Below, piece after piece: positions 36,702-46,383 of a stretch of DNA of 64,000 nt. The notes under the pieces were generated by a model. The model saw nothing but the letters and a program-made list of their open reading frames with translations. It did not search any database and was not told the DNA's origin. The translations under genes and the position numbers were made by a program. Positions within the stretch are counted from its first letter, which is position 1. Each line of letters begins with the position of its first letter. Source of the DNA: an uncultured Paraprevotella sp. (GTDB lineage Bacteria; Bacteroidota; Bacteroidia; Bacteroidales; Bacteroidaceae); NCBI GenBank assembly GCA_910586505.1, contig CAJUGV010000001.1, positions 248,001-312,000 on the forward strand, in the 5' to 3' direction.

Positions 36702-38555
36702 TTAATAGTTTCTGATAGTTGCATATACTCCATAAGATTGCTGATCAATATCATATAATGGACGGAGCAAATAGTTGTTATTATTGTTTGTTAGTTGAAA
36801 AGTCGCTTCTTTAAAGTTTGAAACAGAAAGATTTTTTAGAATACTCTCTGTATCTCCTTTCAATATTACCTCTGATTTACACTCAAATGCCAATAACATC
36901 GGACCATAATAAATTGCAAATGTATTTGGATTATCAGGCATTGATTTAAGATGAAAATCATAATGGAATACTAATCTAACTCTATCTTGATTATGCCAAG
37001 TTCTATTTAATACAAAATAGGATGCTGCTGAATTTACACTGGTTTGTTGCTTTTTATCATTAACATATACATCCACACCTTTGCTCCATGAGGGAAGCAA
37101 TAATTTTAAAACAAATTGGGACTCTTGTTGACTTGAAATTGTGAAATTAATTACGGAATCCTTAGGAAAACGACTGTCTTGCTCTAACTCTATGCCTTTC
37201 TCTTCCCACTTTACAATAGAAGGAATATAAAGATTCACATAAAGTGCAGAATCATTATGGTAATAAATATTTGAATTAAGTTGTGCATAAGCTTCTGTAC
37301 ACGAACCACTACAGCAAGCAAAATCATTATCTTTCAGATATTTTTTATTGCGAGGAGAGCCTAAAGGCAAATGATATACATAAGAACCGCTATAGCAGCC
37401 TTGTACTGGCAAAACTGCATTATAGAATGTATTCATATATGAATCAGCATATTGAGGTTCGGCTGTCCATGTAAAAATATAAGAGCATAATTTCTGAGTG
37501 TTATGCGATACACAACTTTCTGCAATTTCTTTCGTTAGAGTATTACAAAGATGACCCGGTAACCCCCAATGCTCTGCCGTAACAGACGTCTTTGTTGTTG
37601 CATTAGGACGAGGCCCGCTACTCGTACCATTTGCATAAACATGGAAGTTGGTTAAAATATTCCAAAAATTAAAAACAGCATCCCGATACTTAGTTTCTTT
37701 CGTAACAGCATAACGTTGAGCAAAGCCATTTACAAGTACCAAATGAGTATTTGAATGTAACCCAGATAGAATATCTTCATTTCTGCATAAAGGTTCCACA
37801 AACCAATCAGGATCAAATAATTTAGCTATTGCCAAATGTTTAGAAGATTTCGAGATTTGATAAAGTTTGTATAATACTTCGTTCATTGCTCCCATCTCAT
37901 TTTGCGGATTGGCATCTACTGTATACATCATTTTTTCTATTGTCTCCTTATTTAGCTTAGACATACGATTTATCACATAATCAGCCATTCCCAATAGAAT
38001 TTTATAAGCTTTTTTGTTATTTGTATGTATATATACATCTAATATTCCTTGCATAATTTTATGATAAGTGTAATAAGGTGCCCACACTCCCGTGAACTTT
38101 GCTTCCAACACGTCAAAACTACTATCGGGAAATGCACCTAAATACCCAGTCTTTGAAACCTGTTGACATTTATACAATTCATCTACCATATAATCTAAAC
38201 GCTCGGTAAGAAGAGGGTCTTTATATTTTTCTACTAGAATAGAAACAGCTGAAAGATAATGACCAACAAAATGTCCTCTTAAACCTATTTTGGGAGACTC
38301 CCAACCTTCTAATGGTTTTGCATCGGATGGTAATTTTGCAGTAATTTTAAAGTTATGTAATAACCTGTCAGGCTCCAAAGATTTCAGAAATATTATATTG
38401 AGTTCTTCCCGTTGTTTCAACCAAGATTCTTTCAATATAACATCTCTACTATAAAATGGAAATACCTTTCTTATATCCATGTTGTTTTTAACATGCTGTC
38501 CAAATGAATTAAAATAAGAAAGAAATATCATAAATATAAAAATACTTTTCTTCAT
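36702..38555 (-). CDS. Secreted GH127 beta-L-arabinofuranosidase
   Basis: A 617-residue exported (signal peptide 1-19) member of GH127 (former DUF1680), cysteine glycosidases that remove beta-L-arabinofuranose from hydroxyproline-linked or pectic side chains. The zinc/nucleophile residues are present: Glu346 and Cys348 in AESC and the pair Cys414-Cys415 in FACCSGSC, one of which is the expected nucleophile; Glu328 in TAEHW is a candidate acid/base. The (alpha/alpha)6 barrel (about 50-430) and C-terminal beta domains are complete. The gene is clearly richer in A/T than its neighbours and stands alone, which suggests transfer. Confidence 0.85.
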   Translation of the reverse strand: MKKSIFIFMIFLSYFNSFGQHVKNNMDIRKVFPFYSRDVILKESWLKQREELNIIFLKSLEPDRLLHNFKITAKLPSDAKPLEGWESPKIGLRGHFVGHYLSAVSILVEKYKDPLLTERLDYMVDELYKCQQVSKTGYLGAFPDSSFDVLEAKFTGVWAPYYTYHKIMQGILDVYIHTNNKKAYKILLGMADYVINRMSKLNKETIEKMMYTVDANPQNEMGAMNEVLYKLYQISKSSKHLAIAKLFDPDWFVEPLCRNEDILSGLHSNTHLVLVNGFAQRYAVTKETKYRDAVFNFWNILTNFHVYANGTSSGPRPNATTKTSVTAEHWGLPGHLCNTLTKEIAESCVSHNTQKLCSYIFTWTAEPQYADSYMNTFYNAVLPVQGCYSGSYVYHLPLGSPRNKKYLKDNDFACCSGSCTEAYAQLNSNIYYHNDSALYVNLYIPSIVKWEEKGIELEQDSRFPKDSVINFTISSQQESQFVLKLLLPSWSKGVDVYVNDKKQQTSVNSAASYFVLNRTWHNQDRVRLVFHYDFHLKSMPDNPNTFAIYYGPMLLAFECKSEVILKGDTESILKNLSVSNFKEATFQLTNNNNNYLLRPLYDIDQQSYGVYATIRNY

Positions 38556-38587
38556 ATTTTTTATCGATTTATAAATTCAATTGATTG

Positions 38588-38595
38588 CAAAATTA
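38588..38595 (-). promoter_or_regulatory. -7 promoter box of the GH127 gene
   Basis: TAATTTTG on the minus strand, 32 bases before the start codon. Confidence 0.5.
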
Positions 38596-38700
38596 TGAAT
38601 TAAAATGATAAGAACGAAGAATAAATAAGGAGAATTATAATTGAGTCATCTTTCCTACTGAAAAAATGAAAAAGAAATATGCACTTTTCAAAAAAAAAGC

Positions 38701-38708
38701 TAACTTTG
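38701..38708 (+). promoter_or_regulatory. -7 promoter box of the CoA-transferase gene
   Basis: TAACTTTG, exact TAnnTTTG match, 37 bases before the start codon; no clear -33 element. Confidence 0.6.
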
Positions 38709-38745
38709 CGTTACATTATTAATATATAACTACAAATATAACTCT

Positions 38746-40257
38746 ATGGGATTCAATAAAATCACAGCAGTTGAAGCTGCTGCCCTCATCCAAAATGGAG
38801 ATACCATCGGACTAAGCGGCTTCACTCCGGCCGGTGCACCTAAAAGCGTTCCGGCAGAGATTGCTAAAAAAGCAGAAAAAGAGCACACGGAAAATAGGGA
38901 TTTCAAAATAAACATCCTTACAGGAGCTTCCACAGGACAAAGTTGCGATGGTATGCTGGCCAATGTTGGTGCTATCAAATTTCGTGCCCCTTATACTACG
39001 AACAGGGATTTCCGCACGCACGTTAACAATAATGAGATTTCATATTCCGATCTGAATCTTTCAAATATGGCTACCCAAATACGTCAAGGCTATTTGGGAA
39101 AAATAGACTGGGCCATTATTGAAGCCTGTGAAGTAGAACATATCAATGGGAAAGCACGTATATACTTAACAGCAGCCGGAGGTATCAGCCCCACCATCTG
39201 CCGTTTAGCCCAAAAAGGAATTATTATTGAGATCAACGCTTTTCATAGTAAAAAGTGTATGGGTATACACGATGTATATGAAATAGAAGAACATCCATTC
39301 CGTACACCTATCATGATAACAAAGGCTAATGATCGAATTGGTAAGCCTTATATAGAAGTAGATGCAGACCGCATAAAAGGTATTGTAGAATGCAATATCC
39401 CTGACGAAGCCCGTTCATTCAAAGATGCAGACCCTATCACAACGCAAATTGGTGCAAATGTGGCTGACTTTCTTCTAATGAATATGAAAGAAGGAAAAAT
39501 TCCACCTACATTCCTTAACTTGCAGAGTGGTGTGGGTAGTGGTGCTAATGCTGTATTAGGCGCATTAGGACAGTGTCCCGACGTTCCAAATTTCAGCATT
39601 TATACAGAAGTTCTTCAAGATGCTCCTGTACAATTAATGCGCGACGGTCGTGTGTTATCAGCGTCAGCTTGCTCGCTTACAGTAACAAACGAATGCCTAC
39701 AAGGTATCTATAATGATATGGACTTTTTTAAAGACAAACTTGTACTCCGTCCATCAGAAATCTCCAACTGCCCAGAAGTTATTGCCCGTATCGGAGTATG
39801 TTCACTAAATACAGCTATCGAAGTAGACATCTACGGACATGTGAACTCAACCAAAATATGCGGTACAAAAATGATGAATGGCATCGGGGGATCTGCTGAT
39901 TTTACCAACAATGCATACTTAAGTATCTTTACCTGTGGTTCTACCACTAAAGGTGGAGCCATCAGTAGCATTGTACCTTTCTGTTCGCATATAGACCACA
40001 CAAGTCATTTCGTAGATGCTGTCATCACAGAATATGGAGTAGCCGATCTACGTGGAAAATGCGCTATGGAAAAAGCAGCAGAACTTATTAAAGTGGCTCA
40101 TCCTGATTATCGTCCATTATTAACAGACTATATGAAATATGCAGAACGAAACGGTGGACACACACATCATTGCTTGTCGGCTGCATTCGCCATGCATGAT
40201 ACATATTTACGTAAAGGTGACATGCGCCTGACGGAATGGACTGAATACATTAAATAA
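38746..40257 (+). CDS. Acetyl-CoA hydrolase/transferase family, succinate CoA-transferase type
   Basis: A 503-residue class I CoA transferase. The catalytic Glu288 lies in IYTEVLQDA, the oxyanion/glycine loop is SGVGSGANAVLGAL (261-274), and NGIGGSADF comes later. The family exchanges CoA between succinyl-CoA, propionyl-CoA or acetyl-CoA and free acids. In Bacteroides this would fit the succinate-propionate pathway, releasing propionate while making succinyl-CoA, but acetate use is equally possible from sequence. The gene has its own -7 box and is followed 11 bases later by an exported peptidase, probably co-transcribed. Confidence 0.9.
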   Translation: MGFNKITAVEAAALIQNGDTIGLSGFTPAGAPKSVPAEIAKKAEKEHTENRDFKINILTGASTGQSCDGMLANVGAIKFRAPYTTNRDFRTHVNNNEISYSDLNLSNMATQIRQGYLGKIDWAIIEACEVEHINGKARIYLTAAGGISPTICRLAQKGIIIEINAFHSKKCMGIHDVYEIEEHPFRTPIMITKANDRIGKPYIEVDADRIKGIVECNIPDEARSFKDADPITTQIGANVADFLLMNMKEGKIPPTFLNLQSGVGSGANAVLGALGQCPDVPNFSIYTEVLQDAPVQLMRDGRVLSASACSLTVTNECLQGIYNDMDFFKDKLVLRPSEISNCPEVIARIGVCSLNTAIEVDIYGHVNSTKICGTKMMNGIGGSADFTNNAYLSIFTCGSTTKGGAISSIVPFCSHIDHTSHFVDAVITEYGVADLRGKCAMEKAAELIKVAHPDYRPLLTDYMKYAERNGGHTHHCLSAAFAMHDTYLRKGDMRLTEWTEYIK

Positions 40258-40268
40258 TATACTTATTC

Positions 40269-41660
40269 ATGAAAAAAACATCATTATTATACTTAGCTTT
40301 CTTATATTTTGGTAATGCTTCTTTCGCACAACAAGCACTTACTCCGAATGTTTTGCAGACATTAAGAGAAAGTTATACCAACAATTCCGCAAACAAAGCT
40401 ATTCGTAATGCAGTTAATGCCAATTCTATCAAGAAATTGACAGCCAACCGTGACCATAGGACTACGGATACCTGGTTCAGCCACAAAGTAAAGAGTTCTG
40501 GTATCACAGACCAAAAACAGAGTGGAAGATGCTGGCTATTCACTGGTACTAATGTTATCCGAGCACAAGTTATGGCCCATACCGGCATGAAAGACTTTCA
40601 TTTTTCTCATGCCTATACATTCTTCTACGATCAGCTAGAGAAAAGCAATCTTTTTTTGCAAGGCATCATTGATACACGCAAGAAAGCCATTGATGACAAG
40701 ATGGTTGAATGGTTATTCCGTAACCCGTTGAGTGACGGAGGACAATTCACAGGCATTTCCGATTTGGTAGAAAAGTATGGACTGGTACCCAAGGAAGCCA
40801 TGCCCGAGACTTACAACAGCGAGAATACAAACGAATTTTCGGCTCTTCTCAAAAGAAAACTGCGTGAAGACGGAATCTTATTGCGCGAAGCAGCAGACAA
40901 AGGTGCATCGGAAAAAGAGTTGGAAAAACAAAAAACAGACATGCTGAAAACTGTATATCGCATGTTAGTGTTTGCTTATGGTGAACCACCAGCTTCATTC
41001 ACATGGGCACCGAAAATTAACGGAAAATATACGGAAAAACCTAAAACCTACACTCCGAAAAGTTTTTATCAAGAAGTATGCGGAGGAATGGATCTAAATG
41101 CCAATTTCATCATGCTGATGAACGATCCGTCACGTCCATTCAACCAAGTGTATGAGATCGACTATGACCGCCACACTTATGACGGACATAATTGGCTATA
41201 CCTTAATCTACCTATAGAAGACATTAAAGAAATGGCCATTGCCAGTCTAAAAGACAGTACCATGATGTATTTCAGTTGCGATGTAGGTAAATTTTTAAAT
41301 GCAAAAAGCGGTACTCTCGATCTAAACAACTACGATTATGCAAGTTTGTTCGGCACAACATTCGGTATGAACAAAAAACAACGTATACAAAGTTTTGATA
41401 GTGGAAGTACTCATGCTATGACACTTATGGCCGTAGATTTGGACGAAAACGGTAAACCGAAAAAGTGGATGGTAGAAAACAGTTGGGGAATAGATCATGG
41501 CTTTCAAGGGCATCTCATTATGACGGACGATTGGTTCAATGAATACATGTTTCGCGTTGTTGTCAACAAGAAGTACTGTTCACAAAACATACTGGATATG
41601 CTCAAACAAAAGCCTGTACGCTTACCTGCATGGGATCCTATGTTTCAGAACGAGCAATAA
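40269..41660 (+). CDS. Exported bleomycin-hydrolase-like cysteine aminopeptidase (C1B)
   Basis: A 463-residue papain-fold peptidase of the PepC/bleomycin hydrolase group. The active site is complete: Gln82 and Cys88 in DQKQSGRCW, His in [10 protein letters not shown] and Asn in MVENSWG. Unlike the cytosolic lactococcal and eukaryotic forms it has a signal peptide (1-21, ending SFAQ), so it acts in the periplasm or outside. It likely trims peptides; bile-salt or bleomycin-type amide hydrolysis is possible in this family. It ends 35 bases before the diaminopimelate dehydrogenase start. Confidence 0.9.
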   Translation: MKKTSLLYLAFLYFGNASFAQQALTPNVLQTLRESYTNNSANKAIRNAVNANSIKKLTANRDHRTTDTWFSHKVKSSGITDQKQSGRCWLFTGTNVIRAQVMAHTGMKDFHFSHAYTFFYDQLEKSNLFLQGIIDTRKKAIDDKMVEWLFRNPLSDGGQFTGISDLVEKYGLVPKEAMPETYNSENTNEFSALLKRKLREDGILLREAADKGASEKELEKQKTDMLKTVYRMLVFAYGEPPASFTWAPKINGKYTEKPKTYTPKSFYQEVCGGMDLNANFIMLMNDPSRPFNQVYEIDYDRHTYDGHNWLYLNLPIEDIKEMAIASLKDSTMMYFSCDVGKFLNAKSGTLDLNNYDYASLFGTTFGMNKKQRIQSFDSGSTHAMTLMAVDLDENGKPKKWMVENSWGIDHGFQGHLIMTDDWFNEYMFRVVVNKKYCSQNILDMLKQKPVRLPAWDPMFQNEQ

Positions 41661-41695
41661 GACAGACACACAAACCCTATAATAAAACAAAGAAG

Positions 41696-42595
41696 ATGAA
41701 AAAAATCAGAGCAGCCGTAGTGGGGTACGGTAACATAGGCCACTATGCCCTACAAGCACTCGAAGCCGCACCAGACTTCGAAATAGCCGGTATCGTACGC
41801 CGCAATGGAGAAAAGGACAAACCGGAAGAATTGGCACATTACAACGTAGTTAGCGACATCCGCGATTTACAGAATGTAGACGTTGCCATTTTAGCTACCC
41901 CTACCCGTAGCGTAGAAGCATATGCCAAACAAATCCTTGCACTTGGTATTCATACTGTAGACAGTTTCGACATCCACACACAGATTACTTCTCTTCGCCG
42001 TTCATTAGACGAAAGCGCAAAAACAGGCAAGGCTGTTTCTATTATATCAGCAGGATGGGATCCGGGAAGTGATTCCGTAATACGTGCCATGCTGCAGGCC
42101 ATCGCTCCAAAAGGTATCACCTATACAAACTTCGGACCAGGCATGAGTATGGGGCACACTGTAGCCGTGAAAGCCATAGAAGGTGTACAAACAGCACTAT
42201 CCATGACTATCCCTACAGGCACAGGCATCCATCGTCGCATGGTATATATAGAGGTAAAAGAAGGATACGATTTCCAGCAAGTAGCAGCAGCAATTAAAGC
42301 CGATCCCTATTTTGTGAACGACGAGACTCATGTGGTACAGGTATCTTGCGTAGACGAACTTTTAGATATGGGCCATGGAGTTCATCTAACCCGTAAGGGA
42401 GTTTCTGGAAAAACACAAAACCAACTATTCGAATTTAACATGCACATTAACAATCCGGCCCTAACAGGACAAGTTTTGGTTTGTGCCGCCCGTGCTGCCA
42501 TGCGCCAAAAACCTGGCTGTTATACAATGATTGAGATCCCCGTCATCGACCTGCTTCCTGGAGATCGAGAAGAACTTATTGCCCATCTTGTATAA
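41696..42595 (+). CDS. ddh: meso-Diaminopimelate D-dehydrogenase
   Basis: A 299-residue NADPH-dependent enzyme converting tetrahydrodipicolinate to meso-diaminopimelate in one step, for lysine and peptidoglycan. I start it at 41696 ([15 protein letters not shown]), not at the in-frame ATG inside the peptidase gene. Rossmann loop [10 protein letters not shown] (10-19), [15 protein letters not shown] (substrate site) and [15 protein letters not shown] are typical. It shows that this organism uses the dehydrogenase branch; whether another branch also exists cannot be judged here. A terminator follows. Confidence 0.93.
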   Translation: MKKIRAAVVGYGNIGHYALQALEAAPDFEIAGIVRRNGEKDKPEELAHYNVVSDIRDLQNVDVAILATPTRSVEAYAKQILALGIHTVDSFDIHTQITSLRRSLDESAKTGKAVSIISAGWDPGSDSVIRAMLQAIAPKGITYTNFGPGMSMGHTVAVKAIEGVQTALSMTIPTGTGIHRRMVYIEVKEGYDFQQVAAAIKADPYFVNDETHVVQVSCVDELLDMGHGVHLTRKGVSGKTQNQLFEFNMHINNPALTGQVLVCAARAAMRQKPGCYTMIEIPVIDLLPGDREELIAHLV

Positions 42596-42616
42596 ACAGA
42601 TTTTAGTACAAAATTG

Positions 42617-42647
42617 AAAAGGAGGTTAAAAAAGAGCCTCCTTTTTT
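42617..42647 (+). terminator. Terminator after ddh
   Basis: A 9-bp stem (AAAAGGAGG 42617-42625 with CCTCCTTTT 42637-42645) and a T run. Confidence 0.8.
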
Positions 42648-42689
42648 ACTTTATATTATAAAAATGTCTACGCCATTCACTATTATCCA

Positions 42690-42697
42690 TATCTTTG
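42690..42697 (+). promoter_or_regulatory. -7 promoter box of the first OmpA-like gene
   Basis: TATCTTTG, 45 bases before the start codon, in a strongly A/T-rich leader. Confidence 0.6.
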
Positions 42698-42742
42698 CAT
42701 TGTTAGTATAAACATATTTATTAATTTTTAGTTAAAACTATT

Positions 42743-43861
42743 ATGAAAAAGTCTCTACTGTTATTAGCTAGCGTATTGAGCATGAGTAGCTTGAACGCTC
42801 AGACAGAGGAACAGACTGTGAAGTTCCGTGACAATTGGTCTATTGGTGTAAACGGTGGCATAGTAACCCCTTTTAACCACAGTGCATTCTTTAAGAACGC
42901 TCGCGCTACAGTGGGTATTGACATCAATAAACAATTATCTCCTATCTACGGTCTGACATTTGAAAACATGTGGAGCATCAACACTTTCGAGAGCACAGCT
43001 GCTTTTGACGCTTCCAACCTCATGTTGTTGCACCGCGTAAATCTGAACAATGTATTCTGCCGCTACAAAGGAAAACCGAGTTTGTTCGAGGTTGAAGCAT
43101 TAGGTGGATTCGGATGGTTGCATGTAAATGACGCATATGGTGATAAGGACGCTAATTGGCTTTCCTCAAAAGCTGGTTTGAACTTCAATTTCAACTTGGG
43201 TGAAAAGAAGGCATGGACTATAGCTATTAAACCTGCTATTTTGTGGAATGTTACTCAGTTTGGCAAAGACAACATCAACTTCCACTCTGATCAAGCTGCA
43301 TGGGAAATCACAGCCGGTGTAGTTTACCATTTCAAGAACAGCAATGGAAAACACTATTATTCAAACGGTTGCAGCCATCTCGACCAGATTGCAGCATTGA
43401 ACGCAACTATCAGCTCACTTGAATCAGAAGCTGCAGGAAAAGACCGCGCATTGCAGAATGCACAGAAAACAATCAATGATCTTCAAAAAGATCTGAACGA
43501 TTGCAAGAACAAAAAACCGGAAGTTACAAAACAAGCAACTGTCACTGAAAACGAGTATATTGTTGTATTCCGTCAAAGCAGCAGCAGAATTGATGCTCTT
43601 CAGAAACCAAGCATCGACCGTTTGGCAAGCTTCATGAAGAACAACTCTAATGCAAAAATTTCTATCTCTGGTTACGCTTCACCTGAAGGAAATGCTAAAT
43701 TCAACCAGCAGCTGTCTGAAAAGCGTGCAGAAGCCGTAAAGAACATCTTGGTTAAAGAATACGGTATCAGCGCTGACAGAATTGAAGCTCAAGGAAAAGG
43801 TGTAGGTAACATATTTGGCAAACCCGCATACAACCGTGCAAGCATCTGCGTTGTCAAGTAA
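42743..43861 (+). CDS. OmpA-family outer-membrane protein (copy 1)
   Basis: A 372-residue outer-membrane protein: signal peptide (1-19, ending SLNAQ), an N-terminal beta-barrel (about 30-205, starting FRDNWSIGVNGG), a helical coiled-coil linker (about 212-252, SSLESEAAGKDRALQNAQ and on) and a C-terminal OmpA peptidoglycan-binding domain (about 265-372, with ISGYASPEGNAKFNQQLSEKR and the diaminopimelate-binding Asp/Arg region). It anchors the outer membrane to the cell wall. It is a tandem paralogue of the next gene, each with its own promoter and terminator, and its A/T-rich leader suggests high expression. Confidence 0.92.
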   Translation: MKKSLLLLASVLSMSSLNAQTEEQTVKFRDNWSIGVNGGIVTPFNHSAFFKNARATVGIDINKQLSPIYGLTFENMWSINTFESTAAFDASNLMLLHRVNLNNVFCRYKGKPSLFEVEALGGFGWLHVNDAYGDKDANWLSSKAGLNFNFNLGEKKAWTIAIKPAILWNVTQFGKDNINFHSDQAAWEITAGVVYHFKNSNGKHYYSNGCSHLDQIAALNATISSLESEAAGKDRALQNAQKTINDLQKDLNDCKNKKPEVTKQATVTENEYIVVFRQSSSRIDALQKPSIDRLASFMKNNSNAKISISGYASPEGNAKFNQQLSEKRAEAVKNILVKEYGISADRIEAQGKGVGNIFGKPAYNRASICVVK

Positions 43862-43896
43862 GTTATTATATATAATTGATAAACAAGGCAAATGAA

Positions 43897-43930
43897 GTAA
43901 GGCTGCTCATAAGAGCAGCCTTACTCTTTT
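43897..43930 (+). terminator. Terminator after the first OmpA-like gene
   Basis: A perfect 12-bp stem (43897-43908 with 43913-43924, core AAGGCTGCTC) with a 4-base loop, then T-rich sequence. Confidence 0.85.
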
Positions 43931-43970
43931 ATTAAAAAACCTTACTTTCACAAAATATTATCATTAATAT

Positions 43971-44001
43971 TTTGGAAGCAATATATAAATTACTATATTT
44001 G
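43971..44001 (+). promoter_or_regulatory. Promoter of the second OmpA-like gene
   Basis: A -33 TTTG (43971-43974) and -7 TATATTTG (43994-44001) with a 19-base spacer, 25 bases before the start codon. Confidence 0.7.
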
Positions 44002-44026
44002 CACCGTACTACTAAACAATTATCTT

Positions 44027-45208
44027 ATGAAAAAGTCATTAATCGTATTGCTGAGTGCACTAAGTGTAAGCGCAATGAACGCCCAAGATTACAATTTGGG
44101 AGGTAACAAATTCAGAGACAACTGGTCAATTGGTCTAAACGGCGGTATCGTCTCTCCGCTGACTCACAGCTCATTCTTTAAGAATTCACGGGCAGTGATA
44201 GGTCTTGACATCAACAAACAACTTAGTCCTGTCTATGGATTGACATTGGAAAACAATTGGACAATCAATACACAGAGTAGAATGGCATCACAAAAAAGCC
44301 GTACGGCATTTGATGCATTCAACCTGATGTTACTCAATCGTGTAAATCTGAATAACATGTTTGCTGGATACACTGGCGAGCCTCGCGTATTCGAAGTAGA
44401 AGCCGTAGGCGGATTCGGATGGTTACGATTGAATCAATTCTACAGTACGGGAGAAGGCGCTAATCACTTAGCATCAAAAGCCGGTTTGAATTTCAACTTT
44501 AATCTTGGTGAAAAGAAAGCATGGACAATTGCAGTGAAGCCCGCCATTCTTTGGGATATGAGTATGTGGGATGCAGCCGTAGCACACAGCCATCCTAATT
44601 TTAACGCCAACTATGCAAATTGGGAAGTAACTGCCGGAGTAGCTTATCACTTTAAAAACAGCAACGGAAAGCATCACATGACAAAAGTTAGAGCTTACGA
44701 TGCTACGGAAGTAAGCGCACTGAATGCCACCATTAACAATCTGCGTCAGGAAAGTGCATCCAAAGATGAAAGTATCGTAAATGCAGAGAACAAACTTCGC
44801 TATGAACAGCAAAAGGCTGCTAAATTGGAACAAGAACTGAATGAAGCACGCAACCGTGCTCCGAAGGTTATCACAAACCAAAAGAATACATTGGAATCTG
44901 TCGTAACATTCCGTCAGGGTAAAGTTCTGATTGACGCTTCACAGAAACCTAATGTAGAACGCATTGCAACTTACTTGAAGAATCATCCGAAAGCCCGCGT
45001 TAACATTTTAGGTTATGCATCTCCCGAAGGTAGCATAGAAGTAAATACACGTATTGCTAACCAGCGTGCAGAAGCTGTAAAGAAAATGCTGACAGAGAAA
45101 TATAGAATTAATGCCAGCAGAATCTCAGCTAAGGGACAGGGAGTAGGTAGCATGTTTGAAGAAGCAGATTGGAATCGCGTCAGCATCTGTACAATCCTTG
45201 AAGATTAA
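44027..45208 (+). CDS. OmpA-family outer-membrane protein (copy 2)
   Basis: A 393-residue paralogue of the preceding protein with the same parts: signal peptide (1-19, ending AMNAQ), beta-barrel (about 30-220), a longer coiled-coil linker (about 225-285, rich in Glu, Lys and Asn) and an OmpA domain (about 290-393, ILGYASPEGSIEVNTRIANQR). Barrel sequences are close (shared FRDNWSIG, NFNFNLGEKKAWTIA), while linkers differ in length and charge. The two are separately transcribed, so they may be expressed under different conditions. Confidence 0.92.
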   Translation: MKKSLIVLLSALSVSAMNAQDYNLGGNKFRDNWSIGLNGGIVSPLTHSSFFKNSRAVIGLDINKQLSPVYGLTLENNWTINTQSRMASQKSRTAFDAFNLMLLNRVNLNNMFAGYTGEPRVFEVEAVGGFGWLRLNQFYSTGEGANHLASKAGLNFNFNLGEKKAWTIAVKPAILWDMSMWDAAVAHSHPNFNANYANWEVTAGVAYHFKNSNGKHHMTKVRAYDATEVSALNATINNLRQESASKDESIVNAENKLRYEQQKAAKLEQELNEARNRAPKVITNQKNTLESVVTFRQGKVLIDASQKPNVERIATYLKNHPKARVNILGYASPEGSIEVNTRIANQRAEAVKKMLTEKYRINASRISAKGQGVGSMFEEADWNRVSICTILED

Positions 45209-45227
45209 AACCGCGATATCAGACAAT

Positions 45228-45264
45228 AATAAAAAGACCGCTTATGATAAGCGGTCTTTTTATT
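45228..45264. terminator. Bidirectional terminator between the OmpA and men genes
   Basis: A perfect 17-bp stem (45228-45244 with 45248-45264) with a 3-base loop and A and T runs at opposite ends, placed between converging genes. Confidence 0.9.
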
Positions 45265-45282
45265 ATGTCATAGTTCTACCTA

Positions 45283-46383
45283 TTATTCCCCACAAGTCCT
45301 AAAAGCGAGTTCACGGCAAGCCTTTCTGTCAATTTTTCCATTTCCGGTCATGGGAACAGCTTCCACACGCACAATATACCGGGGAACGTGGTAACAGTCT
45401 AAAATAGTTTTCATCTTACGGAACAAACTTGTATCATCTATCGATAAATCAGAAACTACTAATAAAACCAAAGCTTCTCCCAAACGTGTATCCGGAACAG
45501 ATGTCAAGGCAAACGGCACGGTAATACATGACCTCAGACGCCGTTCTTCCTCTTCTATCTGTATTTTAATGCCTCCACTGTTTACCGTATTGTCTGCACG
45601 ACCTACAACCGTAAACATGCCATTCGGATATAAATGTACTACATCATTCGTTTCCAAATCGGTAGCGCATATTTGGGGAGCATGAATCACCAGCGTACCA
45701 CGGGGAGACAACGATACATCCACCCCCTCCAAAGGCCGGTAACATACAGAAGCTTCCGGTCCGTTAAGCTGACGCAGAGCTATATGCGATAAGGTTTCCG
45801 TCATTCCGTAAGTAGAATATACACAACAAGATAAACCGGACAACATTCTTTGCAAAGACTCGTCTACCGGCCCCCCGCCGACAAGAACATGCCGCACACA
45901 GTTCAATAGCTCTCTTTCTTTTGCATCCTTCAACATATTATAAAGTTGGATAGGCACCACGGAAAGAAAATCCACAGAACAATCCATACCCTTCAGGGGA
46001 TGCCCGGACGCACGACGCACTTTCAATCGCAATCCACCCACCAAAGCACGCACCACCATCATCTTAGCTCCGATATATTTCATATCCATACAAAGCAATG
46101 CCGTGTTGCCTTGCTGCAAACCCAAATATTCACATGTCCTTATGGCACTGTACATCATCCGTTCCTTCTCCACCCTCATCCGTTTAGGTTCTCCGGTAGA
46201 ACCGGACGTTTGCACTTCTATCGTAGACACAGGAGAAAACCACTCAAGCAAAAACATATAAACATCACGCAAAGCCACATCTTTCTCTCCGTCAGACAAT
46301 ACCTCCAGTTTCCGTATATCAGAAACCGAAAAAGAACGGTTTTCCACTTCAATTCGTTGCCGCCCGATATCAGTTTGCCACAT
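45283..46383 (-). CDS. menE: o-Succinylbenzoate--CoA ligase
   Basis: A 366-residue AMP-forming acyl-CoA synthetase of the menaquinone pathway. I start it at 46383 (MWQTDIGRQ), which overlaps menC by 14 bases; the longer open frame begins inside menC. The ATP-binding loop is TSGSTGEPKRMRVEK, the adenylation motif YSTYGMTETLSHIA, and the end has GRADNTVNSGGIKIQ and the lysine of TGNGKIDRKA. The protein is shorter than the usual 450-500 residues, lacking much of the N-terminal subdomain, as in other Bacteroides MenE. Confidence 0.92.
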   Translation of the reverse strand: MWQTDIGRQRIEVENRSFSVSDIRKLEVLSDGEKDVALRDVYMFLLEWFSPVSTIEVQTSGSTGEPKRMRVEKERMMYSAIRTCEYLGLQQGNTALLCMDMKYIGAKMMVVRALVGGLRLKVRRASGHPLKGMDCSVDFLSVVPIQLYNMLKDAKERELLNCVRHVLVGGGPVDESLQRMLSGLSCCVYSTYGMTETLSHIALRQLNGPEASVCYRPLEGVDVSLSPRGTLVIHAPQICATDLETNDVVHLYPNGMFTVVGRADNTVNSGGIKIQIEEEERRLRSCITVPFALTSVPDTRLGEALVLLVVSDLSIDDTSLFRKMKTILDCYHVPRYIVRVEAVPMTGNGKIDRKACRELAFRTCGE

